Shown: positions 50,301-59,163 of the stretch, piece after piece
Layout: each line of letters begins with the position of its first letter
Position numbering within the stretch: position 1 is the stretch's first letter
From: JAALKW01 sp963974485
Lineage (GTDB): Bacteria; Pseudomonadota; Gammaproteobacteria; Legionellales; Legionellaceae
Assembly (NCBI GenBank): GCA_963974485.1
Contig: CAXBBS010000001.1
Coordinates: 186,001 to 250,000, forward strand
DNA: 64,000 bases
Direction: 5' to 3'
Program-made: the position numbers and the translations under genes
Notes under the pieces: model-generated
What the model was told of the DNA's origin: nothing
Databases searched by the model: none
What the model saw: the letters and a program-made list of their open reading frames with translations, nothing else

Positions 50301-52849
50301 AACTCTCGCTTGACCTCGACTGTTTCAAAAACTTCAATCATGTCACCGACTTTAACATCGTTATAGTTTTTAACGCCGACACCACACTCCATGCCTTGAC
50401 GGACTTCGGAAGCGTCGTCTTTAAAGCGACGTAAAGACTCAAGCTCACCTTCATAAATAACCACATGATCACGTAAAACGCGAATCGGATTATTACGCTT
50501 AAGTAAACCTTCAACCACCATACAACCAGCAATTGCGCCAAGTTTTGGTGAGCGAAATACATCACGCACTTCCGCAAGTCCAACAATATTTTCTTTAAAT
50601 GCTGGAGCAAGCATACCGGTTAAAGCGGCTTTAACGCGATCAACAATGTCATAAATAACGCTGTAATAATTCAAGACGACCGATTCATTTTCAGCCAAAC
50701 GTCGTGCAGCTGAATCAGCTCGCACATTAAAGCCAATCAAGAGTGCATCGGAGGCGATGGCCAAATGTACATCAGACTCGGTAATACCACCGACACCCGT
50801 AGATATAACGTTCACTTTAACTTCATCGTGAGAAAGGTTCGTTAATGCATCCGAAATAGCCTCAACCGATCCTTGAACATCCGCTTTAAGTGCAATATTC
50901 AACGTTTTAACTTCACCGGCTTGCATGTCATCAAACATATTTTCTAAGCTACTGCGTTGACGTCGTGCAAGTTTCACATCACGGAACTTTCCTTGTCTAA
51001 ACAAGGCCACTTCACGTGCGCGTTTTTCATCAGCAACAACAATCGCCTCATCTCCAGCATGAGGGATCGCTGATAAACCAAGCACTTCAACAGGAATGGA
51101 TGGCCCAACAGAGGGGACAACTTCACCATTATCGCGTACAAGCGCACGAATGCGACCGTATTGCTGACCTGCAAGTAACATATCGCCTTTATGCAACGTA
51201 CCGCTTTGCACCAGAACCGTTGCTACAGGACCACGACCTTTATCAAGGCGGGACTCAATCACCACGCCACGTGCAGGACCGCTTCGGTGCGCTTCGAGTT
51301 CTAAAACTTCAGATTGCAATAAAAGTGCATCTAAAAGCTCATCGACACCCAAACCTGTTTTTGCGGAAATATGAACGAACTGCGTATCACCACCCCAAGC
51401 CTCAGGCAAAACACCATGAGTTGATAATTCAGTCATCACACGATCTGGATCGACACCTTCTTTATCCATTTTATTAACGGCAACAATCATCGGAACGTTC
51501 GCTGCTTTCGCATGCTGAACCGCCTCAATGGTTTGAGGTTTCACACCATCATCACCGGCAACCACTAAGATAACGATATCGGTTGCTTTCGCACCGCGTG
51601 ACCGCATAGCAGTAAACGCCGCGTGACCCGGTGTATCAAGAAATGTTAACTCGCCTTTATCCGTGGAAACATGATACGCACCAATGTGCTGCGTAATACC
51701 ACCGGCCTCGCCTACAGCTACTTTCGTACGACGAATGTAATCAAGCAACGACGTTTTACCATGGTCAACATGGCCCATAATGGTAACAACCGGTGCACGG
51801 GTTTCTTTTTCACCGGTGTGTTCATGCGCATGGTCCAAGCCTTCTTCAATCGCATTGTCGCTCAGCGCACGCGGTGTATGGCCCATTTCTTCAACCACAA
51901 TCATAGCTGTTTCTTGGTCGATCACTTGGTTGATGGTCGCCATTGCACCTAGACCCATCATCACTTTAATCACTTCAACGCCTTTCACCGACATACGGTT
52001 AGCAAGCTCAGCAACCGTGATGGTTTCAGGCACAGCAACATCATGTGTTATAGGAGCCGTTGGTTTGGCAAAACCATGCGTTAAGGCTTCTTCCGCTTCA
52101 AGATAGCGCTCGGATTTTTCATGACCTTTTTTCTTCTTGAATTTTTGACGTCGGTTATTCCCAGAAAAACTATCCCCTTCACTCCGGGATGATGAGCTAT
52201 ACTTAGGCTTTTTCTTACTACGTTTAACATCATCACTTGTTTTTTTCTTGTCCTGAGATTGAGAAGGTGTATCGCTACGAGCTCGCTTAGGCTCTGACGT
52301 TGAAGCAGCAGCGGGAGCGGTAGCTGGCGCAGGAGCTTCTGACGCCACATCAACAGATACTAGCTCAGATACTGGTTCAGCAATCGCCTCGGGTTCTGAA
52401 GCAACTTCAGGCTCAGACACAGCTTCAGAAACAGCTTCAGGCTCAGAAACGTCAGGCGCTTCAACCACAGCAGCAACCGCTTCTACCGCTTCAACAACCG
52501 CTTCTTCGATGGCCTCAACCGGCTCGACTTCAGCTTCTTCTAAGGTTGTGCGTTTAACATAGGTGCGTTTTTTACGAACTTCAATATTCACCGTTTTACC
52601 ACGATGTGCATCTTGTCCTACCGGCATTTGAGAAACACTTTTCCGGCGTAAGGTGATACGCTCGGGCTTGGCTGCATCTTTTTCAGCGCTATTACCTTTC
52701 AAATGATTGACCAAAATTCGCTTTTGATCTTCGTTGACAAGCTGTTCTTCTGTCGTTATTGACAGCCCAGCGTCTTTTAATTGACTCAACAAACGTTCAA
52801 CAGGGATCCCAACGACACTTGCTAATTGCTTCACCGTTACATCAGCCAT
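50297..52849 (-). CDS. infB: Translation initiation factor IF-2
   Basis: This 850-residue GTPase has an N-terminal IF2_N segment (VTVKQLASVVGIPVERLLSQL). A long low-complexity Glu/Ala/Val/Pro/Ser linker follows (about 100-200), then a Lys/Arg-rich stretch. The G domain carries GHVDHGKTS (G1), DTPGHAAF (G3) and NKMD (G4), with domains II-IV behind it. IF-2 delivers initiator tRNA to the 30S subunit. The linker is longer and more repetitive than the core and probably varies between strains. The gene follows nusA by 51 bases. Confidence 0.98.
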   Translation of the reverse strand: MADVTVKQLASVVGIPVERLLSQLKDAGLSITTEEQLVNEDQKRILVNHLKGNSAEKDAAKPERITLRRKSVSQMPVGQDAHRGKTVNIEVRKKRTYVKRTTLEEAEVEPVEAIEEAVVEAVEAVAAVVEAPDVSEPEAVSEAVSEPEVASEPEAIAEPVSELVSVDVASEAPAPATAPAAASTSEPKRARSDTPSQSQDKKKTSDDVKRSKKKPKYSSSSRSEGDSFSGNNRRQKFKKKKGHEKSERYLEAEEALTHGFAKPTAPITHDVAVPETITVAELANRMSVKGVEVIKVMMGLGAMATINQVIDQETAMIVVEEMGHTPRALSDNAIEEGLDHAHEHTGEKETRAPVVTIMGHVDHGKTSLLDYIRRTKVAVGEAGGITQHIGAYHVSTDKGELTFLDTPGHAAFTAMRSRGAKATDIVILVVAGDDGVKPQTIEAVQHAKAANVPMIVAVNKMDKEGVDPDRVMTELSTHGVLPEAWGGDTQFVHISAKTGLGVDELLDALLLQSEVLELEAHRSGPARGVVIESRLDKGRGPVATVLVQSGTLHKGDMLLAGQQYGRIRALVRDNGEVVPSVGPSIPVEVLGLSAIPHAGDEAIVVADEKRAREVALFRQGKFRDVKLARRQRSSLENMFDDMQAGEVKTLNIALKADVQGSVEAISDALTNLSHDEVKVNVISTGVGGITESDVHLAIASDALLIGFNVRADSAARRLAENESVVLNYYSVIYDIVDRVKAALTGMLAPAFKENIVGLAEVRDVFRSPKLGAIAGCMVVEGLLKRNNPIRVLRDHVVIYEGELESLRRFKDDASEVRQGMECGVGVKNYNDVKVGDMIEVFETVEVKREL

Positions 52850-52900
52850 GTTTTATTCCCCTCTTTGCTACTCGCACTCACATTCACATTCAGCAACTCA

Positions 52901-54394
52901 TCAAGCCTCAGACGCGTCGTCAGACTTAAACCATGCTTCCCGAGCCTTCATAATTAAGGCCCCAGCTTTTTCTTCAGTCATATCAGGCACATCGAGTAAC
53001 TCATCTACAGCAAGCTCTGCTAAATCATCACGTGTGGTAATACCTGCAGCAGTCAAACACTCAAGCAATGCTGGCGTAACACCTTCCATCGAAGCTAAAT
53101 CAGCATCACCTTCACCTGACTTTCCTCCAAGCAAAGCTTGTGTCAAGAGGGTATCATTGGCTCGATTACGAAGCTCATCAACAATCTCTTCATCAAACGC
53201 TTCAATTTCAAGCAACTCTTCTTTAGGCACATAAGCCACTTCTTCCAGCGAAGAGAAACCATGCTCGACAAGCAATTGAGCCACTTCTTCGTCAATTTCT
53301 AATGCAGTCGTAAATGATTGAATAATTTTAGTTGCTTCTTCTTCGTTTTTACTTTCAAAATCTTCAACCGTCATCACGTTAAGTGACCAACCGGTCAGCT
53401 GACTTGCAAGACGAACGTTTTGCCCACTTCGACCAATCGCTTGTGACAGTTGTGAGCTATGTACGGCCAAATCCATGGTGTGTGAATCTTCATCCACCAC
53501 AATCGATGAAACTTCAGCTGGCGCCATTGCATTAATCACCAATTGCGCTGGGTTATCATCCCATAAAATAATATCTACGCGCTCACCACCTAACTCACTC
53601 GACACCGCTTGAACACGGGCACCACGCATACCAACACACGCACCGATAGGGTCAATACGACCATCATTGGTTTTAACTGCAATCTTAGCGCGACTACCTG
53701 GATCACGTGCAGCAGCTTTAATTTCAATAACCGACTCACCAATCTCAGGCACTTCGATCCGAAACAACTCAACCAGCATTTCTGCATGTGTTCGGCTAAC
53801 CAAGAGCTGTGGACCGCGCATTTGATCCGAAATCGCATAAAGATAAGCACGCGCTCGGTCATTTGTTCGGAACATCTCTTGTGGAAGCATGTCTTTACGC
53901 GACAAGAAGGCTTCTGCCTTACCTCCTAAATCAATAATCACATGCTCACGGGTTACTTTTTTAACCGTACCGTACACAAGCTGACCTAATTTATCTTTAA
54001 ACTGGTCTTCAACTAATTTACGCTCAGCTTCGCGCATTTTTTGAGCAATCGCTTGGCGTGCGCTTTGTGCAGAAATACGTCCAAACTCAACCGACGGCAC
54101 AAGCTCTTCAATTCGTCCACCGAGCTCAATATCAGGTGCACGTGTTTTCGCCTCAGCCAGGGTTAACTCACGCTCAGGAAACATGATTTCATCATCAGCA
54201 ACCACATCCCAGTATCGAAACGTTTTGTATTCACCCGTTCGTGGGTCGACTTTAACGCGAACACCTGCTTCCACGCCAGAAAGTTTTCGTGTTGCAGACT
54301 CAAGTCCTGCTTGTATCGCTTCCAAAACAGTTTCTTTGGTCACGCCTTTTTCGTTCGATAGTGCCTCAGCAACCAATAACAATTCTTTGCTCAT
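52901..54394 (-). CDS. nusA: Transcription termination/antitermination factor NusA
   Basis: This 497-residue protein has an N-terminal RNA polymerase-binding domain, an S1 domain (GQLVYGTVKKVTREHVIIDLGGKAEAFL), and two KH domains (IGACVGMRGARVQ and QAIGRSGQNVRLASQL). Two C-terminal acidic helix-hairpin-helix repeats follow. It modulates pausing, termination and antitermination. Its ATG overlaps the rimP stop by four bases. The order matches E. coli. Confidence 0.98.
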   Translation of the reverse strand: MSKELLLVAEALSNEKGVTKETVLEAIQAGLESATRKLSGVEAGVRVKVDPRTGEYKTFRYWDVVADDEIMFPERELTLAEAKTRAPDIELGGRIEELVPSVEFGRISAQSARQAIAQKMREAERKLVEDQFKDKLGQLVYGTVKKVTREHVIIDLGGKAEAFLSRKDMLPQEMFRTNDRARAYLYAISDQMRGPQLLVSRTHAEMLVELFRIEVPEIGESVIEIKAAARDPGSRAKIAVKTNDGRIDPIGACVGMRGARVQAVSSELGGERVDIILWDDNPAQLVINAMAPAEVSSIVVDEDSHTMDLAVHSSQLSQAIGRSGQNVRLASQLTGWSLNVMTVEDFESKNEEEATKIIQSFTTALEIDEEVAQLLVEHGFSSLEEVAYVPKEELLEIEAFDEEIVDELRNRANDTLLTQALLGGKSGEGDADLASMEGVTPALLECLTAAGITTRDDLAELAVDELLDVPDMTEEKAGALIMKAREAWFKSDDASEA

Positions 54395-54849
54395 GCTTCG
54401 CCTCGCTCAACAGTCAAATGTGCTTTTACAATATTTGAGAAAGGAAAGGTATGTTCTGTATCCCCTTCCTGCAAAATTAGGGCGTCATCTTTAACGGCCG
54501 TAATCGTCCCTGTAACGTTCCGTCGGTCGCCCATCGGACGTCCCAAACGAATTTGAACTTCTTTCCCAAGGTAACGCGCGTATTGCTCTGGATAAAACAA
54601 AGGTCGCGGCTCGCCAGGGGATGATATTTCTAAATTATATTGCTCAGCAATCGGATCGTGAACATCAAGTAAAGCACTGACTTGGCGACTTACACGCTCA
54701 CAGTCATCGACCACAACCCCATCGACCATATCAATATATACACGTAAAAGGCTATGCCGCCCTTGCCGGTGATACTCGCAACCCCAAAATTCAATACCCA
54801 TGCTTTCGATGCTAGGGCGTATGAGTGCTTCTATTTCTTGCTGAATCAT
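54391..54849 (-). CDS. rimP: Ribosome maturation factor RimP
   Basis: This 152-residue protein has GIEFWGCEYHRQGRHSLLRVYID, the central DPIAEQYNLEISSPGEPRPLF (the family SSPGxxRPL motif) and a C-terminal SH3-like domain. RimP aids 30S assembly. It begins about 75 bases downstream of tRNA-fMet, with a terminator hairpin between them, so it probably depends on partial read-through or a weak promoter in the gap. Confidence 0.95.
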   Translation of the reverse strand: MIQQEIEALIRPSIESMGIEFWGCEYHRQGRHSLLRVYIDMVDGVVVDDCERVSRQVSALLDVHDPIAEQYNLEISSPGEPRPLFYPEQYARYLGKEVQIRLGRPMGDRRNVTGTITAVKDDALILQEGDTEHTFPFSNIVKAHLTVERGEA

Positions 54850-54892
54850 AAATAAATTGACTTCGTAAATAATTATAAAAGTATTAGATAAT

Positions 54893-54914
54893 AAAAAACC
54901 CCATAAATGGGGTT
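54893..54914 (-). terminator. Terminator after tRNA-fMet
   Basis: On the minus strand AACCCCAT-TT-ATGGGGTT is followed by TTTTATT. It lies between the tRNA and rimP. Confidence 0.8.
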
Positions 54915-54923
54915 ATTTAGAAG

Positions 54924-55000
<77 letters not shown>

Positions 55001-55012
55001 TCAACTGAGGGA

Positions 55013-55041
55013 AGTATACCTAAATCCCTCGTCGGGCGCAA
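55013..55041 (-). promoter_or_regulatory. Promoter of tRNA-fMet / nusA operon
   Basis: On the minus strand TTGCGC (55041-55036) and TATACT (55018-55013) are 17 bases apart, ending 12 bases before the tRNA. Confidence 0.7.
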
Positions 55042-55132
55042 GCCCCCTGGCCTTCTTTATTGGGTTCAATACATAAATCATCACAACATAAAAACTCAAT
55101 CCATTGATTTTCGTTTCAACAGAGGTGAATGC

Positions 55133-55585
55133 ATGAAAGTAGAAGCTAAAATTCAAAAATGGGGTAATGGCCTGGCACTCCGGGTCTCAGGTGTGCTACG
55201 CGACATTCCTCACTTCAAAGAAGGCATGCTCGTTGAAATTGATGTGAACGAAGAAGGGTTTGTGCTGAAAAAACGTAATCTTCAGAAAAACACGCGCTTT
55301 CCTTTTAATGAAGATCAATTACTCGAAGGCTTAACACCTGAACTTGCCCATGCCGACTTACTTGCCACACCAAGCGCAAAAGAGGTGGGGGAATCATGTG
55401 TACAAACTACATACCTGAACGTAATCATATCGTCTGGATGGACTTTGAGCCCACAAAAGGACGTGAGATTGGAAAATATCGTCAGGCCTTTATTTTATCT
55501 TCAAAAACATATAACCAAAAAACAGGTCTTGTTATCTGCTGCCCCATCAGCACAAGCATTCGAGGTGGTTCAACCGAAGTTTTAA
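55133..55585 (+). CDS. mazE: MazE-like antitoxin with an over-long reading frame
   Basis: The first 87 residues form a complete MazE/AbrB-type antitoxin: KIQKWGNGLALRVSG..., then a C-terminal toxin-binding tail ending DLLATPSAKEVGES. The expected stop after KEV is missing. The frame continues about 63 codons through mazF in another frame, to 55585. Those extra residues are only mazF DNA read out of frame. The change occurs at GTGGGGG, which also contains the mazF Shine-Dalgarno, so a one-base slip or sequencing error in the G-run is likely, though a real overlap is possible. MazE neutralises the MazF RNase. Confidence 0.75.
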   Translation: MKVEAKIQKWGNGLALRVSGVLRDIPHFKEGMLVEIDVNEEGFVLKKRNLQKNTRFPFNEDQLLEGLTPELAHADLLATPSAKEVGESCVQTTYLNVIISSGWTLSPQKDVRLENIVRPLFYLQKHITKKQVLLSAAPSAQAFEVVQPKF

Positions 55586-55767
55586 TTCATAACATGGACA
55601 AGCCTTCTGTCATCGCTGCGAGTTTAATTCAAACACTTGCCTGGAAAGGGCGTAAAATTAAATTCATAACTCACGCAGAAGAAGATGTTATCAACAACGT
55701 TCTTTTTCGTATTCTGCCGCTTATAGGCGCAGATAAACTTATTGAAGATAATATTTCTAATCCTTAA
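55396..55767 (+). CDS. mazF: MazF-like endoribonuclease toxin
   Basis: This 123-residue protein matches MazF: NYIPERNHIVWMDFEPTKGREIGKYRQAFILSSKTYNQKTGLVICCPIS, then TEVLI, ASLIQTLAWKGRKIKFI, at usual length. (Key residues: PTKGREIGKYR in the first loop and the hydrophobic core LAW.) MazF cuts mRNA at short motifs when MazE is degraded. The ATG is preceded by AGAGGTGGGGG, a strong ribosome binding site. The antitoxin frame overlaps it by up to 190 bases. A bidirectional terminator follows. Confidence 0.92.
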   Translation: MCTNYIPERNHIVWMDFEPTKGREIGKYRQAFILSSKTYNQKTGLVICCPISTSIRGGSTEVLIHNMDKPSVIAASLIQTLAWKGRKIKFITHAEEDVINNVLFRILPLIGADKLIEDNISNP

Positions 55768-55799
55768 TCTTCACTCTATCGAAAACCAAGTCGAATTGT

Positions 55800-55836
55800 A
55801 AAATAGCCCGAGCGTTTTATCGTCGGGCTATTTTTT
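55800..55836. terminator. Bidirectional terminator between mazF and the 431-residue unknown
   Basis: AAATAGCCCGA and TCGGGCTATTT form an 11-bp stem around a loop of about 11 bases, flanked by A-rich and T-rich tracts. It can stop both converging transcripts. Confidence 0.85.
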
Positions 55837-55862
55837 AATTACTTAAGAATCAAGCATCAGTA

Positions 55863-57158
55863 CTAAAAACGTTCTCGTACCAACAAATTACCCTCATCCG
55901 TGGCCATTTCGCATGACGCTATTTCTGTGTAAGAATCAGACTGACGACGACTGCCTGCAAAAAATGAATAAACTGCATTTGCAGCATTCGTGATATGGGT
56001 CATCGGCGACGTGTGTTGAGATTCAATTTTAGCTACAAGCGTTTGATGAGCGCTCTTCAAAGCCTCTTCTGGATTTGCTGAACCTAAAGGATCTAACCCA
56101 CCATCGGCCATCAGTTCTTCCACTGAAGCAAATACAACACCATTATCCATAGGTATGATTTCGATACCACTGCTTGCGACTAATTTTTTAACACTTGAAT
56201 CGCTAGATAATTGATCGTGTAACTCCAGCTCATTATCTCCAGAAGCAAGTCGCTGCTCCAACCCTCGTTTGATTTCGGCAATGAGTCGATTTGAAGGAGT
56301 GATTTCAAAACCATAAGTTTTAATATGCAAACGGTCAAAAGAGACAGGGATTTGAGCCGTTAGGTAGGCTTGAATTTTACGCAGATTAATATAGCGGTCA
56401 AATTTCCCCTCGAGTAATCCACCGCCATTTTGATGATTATCATCATCAGAATCATAAGGCTTATAACCACCTACAGTTGCCAGAACAAAACCATCCTCCT
56501 CATCGGCAGGAAAAGGTTTTACATTGTGCACAACATCCGACAATGCTTCTTTCAAACTAGCCGCTTTTGAGAACTTCTGAAGATACAATCCTAAACCGCC
56601 AAGTAAAGCAGAACATACCGCCACAGTCATCGCGATGGGCGCTAAAGAAACTAAAAAATAACTCGCGATCGCCGTTATCGCTGCCGCTGCCGCAATCCCC
56701 ATCAGGAGACGACCTATTTTTCTCATCGTCCATGTATTTTCATGAAGAGATAATGCTTCTGCTAATTTTAATGTTTCTTTTAGGTTATCAAGGTACGATT
56801 GTTTTTGCTGTTGTGTTGGATTTTTTGGACGATTTAAAATGCGTGCCACGCGCCCGATCACTTGTTCCGTATGAAGTATTGCCTGCTGTTGTTCTCTTTT
56901 TTCCATCGTGGTCGCACGAAGATCTAAATTATTAAGCTGCTCTAATAGGCGATCAAGTTGATTGTCTACTACCGATTGGTCAATAAAAATTCGCTCTTTT
57001 CGGCGATTAAACAATTTAGTTTTATTAATCTGATTAGCAAGTGCATAATCTTTCTGTCCGGATAAATGCCGATCTATATAAGCTTTCCGGCCTGCCCGCA
57101 TCTCATCAGGTGTTCCATAGGGTACCCCTGCAAAATTTATCACACGATACTTACTCAT
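55863..57158 (-). CDS. Hypothetical protein with two membrane helices
   Basis: I do not recognise this 431-residue protein. Residues about 60-140 are helical and Gln/Leu-rich, probably coiled coil. Two adjacent hydrophobic helices (about 150-195: LLMGIAAAAAITAIASYFLV and MTVAVCSALLGGLGLYLQ) form a hairpin. The C-terminal half is acidic and soluble. There is no Sec signal. A soluble-hairpin-soluble layout is seen among secreted effectors of intracellular bacteria and also in inner-membrane proteins; neither is proven. It shares an upstream TGTGGTACAAT element with the unknown gene at 22006-22914. Confidence 0.7.
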   Translation of the reverse strand: MSKYRVINFAGVPYGTPDEMRAGRKAYIDRHLSGQKDYALANQINKTKLFNRRKERIFIDQSVVDNQLDRLLEQLNNLDLRATTMEKREQQQAILHTEQVIGRVARILNRPKNPTQQQKQSYLDNLKETLKLAEALSLHENTWTMRKIGRLLMGIAAAAAITAIASYFLVSLAPIAMTVAVCSALLGGLGLYLQKFSKAASLKEALSDVVHNVKPFPADEEDGFVLATVGGYKPYDSDDDNHQNGGGLLEGKFDRYINLRKIQAYLTAQIPVSFDRLHIKTYGFEITPSNRLIAEIKRGLEQRLASGDNELELHDQLSSDSSVKKLVASSGIEIIPMDNGVVFASVEELMADGGLDPLGSANPEEALKSAHQTLVAKIESQHTSPMTHITNAANAVYSFFAGSRRQSDSYTEIASCEMATDEGNLLVRERF

Positions 57159-57196
57159 TACACACCTCGCTTACAGATTTAGTTTAAAAAAAACGC

Positions 57197-57207
57197 ATTG
57201 TACCACA
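57197..57207 (-). promoter_or_regulatory. Extended -10 element shared with the 302-residue unknown gene
   Basis: On the minus strand TGTGGTACAAT lies 39 bases before ATG 57158 and is identical to 22961-22951. Confidence 0.4.
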
Positions 57208-57313
57208 AAAAAATCCAATTCAGCTAGTGCGTAACATCGCTCCGAATTATTTCAAAAAATTAACATACTGAAAAACAAGGCAAGGCAAAAAAGAATCACT
57301 TAGAGCAAATTAA

Positions 57314-57342
57314 TTGCAATATATTTGTGCATGTGATATGAT
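57314..57342 (+). promoter_or_regulatory. Promoter of the small membrane protein gene
   Basis: TTGCAA (57314-57319) and TATGAT (57337-57342) are 17 bases apart, about 33 bases before the ATG. Confidence 0.6.
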
Positions 57343-57374
57343 TCAATCTGCAGAAATATAGAGGAGGTCAGATC

Positions 57375-57680
57375 ATGGGTCTTTTAAATTGGTTAAAAAA
57401 CGAAACACCTGAAGAGCGAGCAGAAAAACAAGCAACATTTGCGCTCAACAGAACATTGAAACAAATTAAAGATATTCCTACGAGCCACCCGGTCGAGGCG
57501 TGTATCGCCGCAGGCGCACTAACCGTAGCCACCGTATTCCTGGGTTCACCCATTATTTTGTTTGCTTTATGCGTTAGCTTTCTTGTGTTACTTACGATGA
57601 ATGCAATCAAACCACCAACGGCTGGTGAGCAAGCCTCCAGTTTATTCAGTGATTTGGGCGCAGCTCTAGGTTTTAACTAA
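57375..57680 (+). CDS. Small hypothetical membrane protein
   Basis: This 101-residue protein of unknown function has a charged N-terminus (LLNWLKNETPEERAEKQATFALN). Two hydrophobic segments follow (about 44-58 and 62-76), then a hydrophilic tail. GAGGAGGT six bases upstream is one of the strongest ribosome binding sites in the window, and a good promoter precedes it, so it is probably a real, well-expressed gene. It converges on nuoN across a perfect palindrome. Confidence 0.75.
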   Translation: MGLLNWLKNETPEERAEKQATFALNRTLKQIKDIPTSHPVEACIAAGALTVATVFLGSPIILFALCVSFLVLLTMNAIKPPTAGEQASSLFSDLGAALGFN

Positions 57681-57687
57681 AATCATC

Positions 57688-57717
57688 TTAAAGCTGCCGT
57701 CATGACGGCAGCTTTAA
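57688..57717. terminator. Perfect 30-base palindrome, probable bidirectional terminator
   Basis: TTAAAGCTGCCGTCA is followed directly by its exact reverse complement. It lies between the small membrane protein gene and convergent nuoN. There is only a short T-run on either side. Confidence 0.55.
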
Positions 57718-59157
57718 TCAAGCAAACACACCTAAACACAAAGCGATTAACGCGCTTGGAAACAAACCTAAATACAGCAGTGATAAGCTATTCAACGAAA
57801 AAATCACCTGCTCGCTTTTTGAAAGATGAATACGGGACATATCAGCGGGTTCATCAAAGTACATAACTTTAATCACACGTAAATAATAAAACGCACCAAT
57901 CACAGCAAACACAAGCCCAAGTACAGCGACCCACATCATGTTGGCATCAACCAAAGCTTTTAAAACGAGCAATTTTGTTAAGAATCCTACCAACGGTGGT
58001 ACACCGGCCATCGAAAATAAAATCAACAGCATCAAAAACGCAAGCCAAGGATGACGTTTATTTAAACCCCGTAGATCATCAATATCGGTAATTTCAACAC
58101 CACCACGAGATAACAACACGATTAAGCCAAGCGCACCGGATGACATCAAGGCGTAAACCACAACATAATATAAGGCAGCTGAATAACCTGCCGATGTTGC
58201 CGCAAGCAGACCAAACAATGCGTACCCAGCATGCGCTACCGCTGAATAAGCAAATAAACGTTTAATTTTAGTTTGAACCACAGCCAAAATATTACCGAGA
58301 CCTGTGGATAATAACGCGAGTACCAAAACCAATTGCTGCCATTGGCTCACCATGTCACCCCAGCCCAGCGTCAGCAAACGAAGGGCCATACCTAGCGCTG
58401 CAATTTTGGGTGCGGCACTGATGAAAAGTGTGGTCGCACTTGGTGCGCCATCGTACACATCCGGCGCCCAAAAATGAAACGGAGCAGCGGCAAGTTTAAA
58501 TGCAACCCCCACCACTAAAAACACGAGAGAGAACGTAAGCAAACCCGATTGCGTGCTAAACAGCTCAGGTGTAAGCGCTGCGTTAATCGCATCAAACGTT
58601 ACAGCGCCTGTTGCACCATACAGTAACGACATGCCGTAAAGTAAAATACCTGAAGCCATCGCGCCCATCACGAAATATTTCAAGGCAGCTTCGGGGCCAT
58701 CAGCCTCGGTCCGACGAATCGCGGTTAAGGCATAAAGCGGAAGCGATAATAACTCAAGGGCCAAATACACCGTCAGTAACGAATGCGCAGACACCAAGAT
58801 CATCATGCCCAGTGTCGAAAATAACGCTAACACGGTATTATCACCTACGGATACGCCACGCTCGTTCAAATACGGTCGACCATAAAACAAACTTAAAAAC
58901 ACGGTCAGACCAATAAAAAATTTCATGACATGCGCCATATCATCGCTAATAAATGCACCAGCAAATAAGACCTGCTTGGCATGCCCTATCAGCATCAAGC
59001 TCTCACCTGCGGCAAGCAACACACCTATGCATGCAAAAGAAAAGACCAAACAACCACGTCTAGGAAAAAACAAATCACCCAAAAGTGCAACACATGCGGT
59101 CAACAGCAGTGTCATTTCAGGAAGTGCCAAACAGATATTATCGAGTAATCCAGTCAT
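57718..59157 (-). CDS. nuoN: NADH-quinone oxidoreductase subunit N
   Basis: This 479-residue polytopic protein is one of the three antiporter-like subunits of complex I. It shows ALELLSLPLYALTA (conserved Glu), LKYFVMGAMASGILLYG (conserved Lys), PFHFWAPDVYDGAPS and KIKRLFAYSAVAHAGY. It forms part of the proton-pumping membrane arm. It ends the nuo operon and lies 6 bases after nuoM. Confidence 0.97.
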   Translation of the reverse strand: MTGLLDNICLALPEMTLLLTACVALLGDLFFPRRGCLVFSFACIGVLLAAGESLMLIGHAKQVLFAGAFISDDMAHVMKFFIGLTVFLSLFYGRPYLNERGVSVGDNTVLALFSTLGMMILVSAHSLLTVYLALELLSLPLYALTAIRRTEADGPEAALKYFVMGAMASGILLYGMSLLYGATGAVTFDAINAALTPELFSTQSGLLTFSLVFLVVGVAFKLAAAPFHFWAPDVYDGAPSATTLFISAAPKIAALGMALRLLTLGWGDMVSQWQQLVLVLALLSTGLGNILAVVQTKIKRLFAYSAVAHAGYALFGLLAATSAGYSAALYYVVVYALMSSGALGLIVLLSRGGVEITDIDDLRGLNKRHPWLAFLMLLILFSMAGVPPLVGFLTKLLVLKALVDANMMWVAVLGLVFAVIGAFYYLRVIKVMYFDEPADMSRIHLSKSEQVIFSLNSLSLLYLGLFPSALIALCLGVFA

Positions 59158-59163
59158 GATCTT

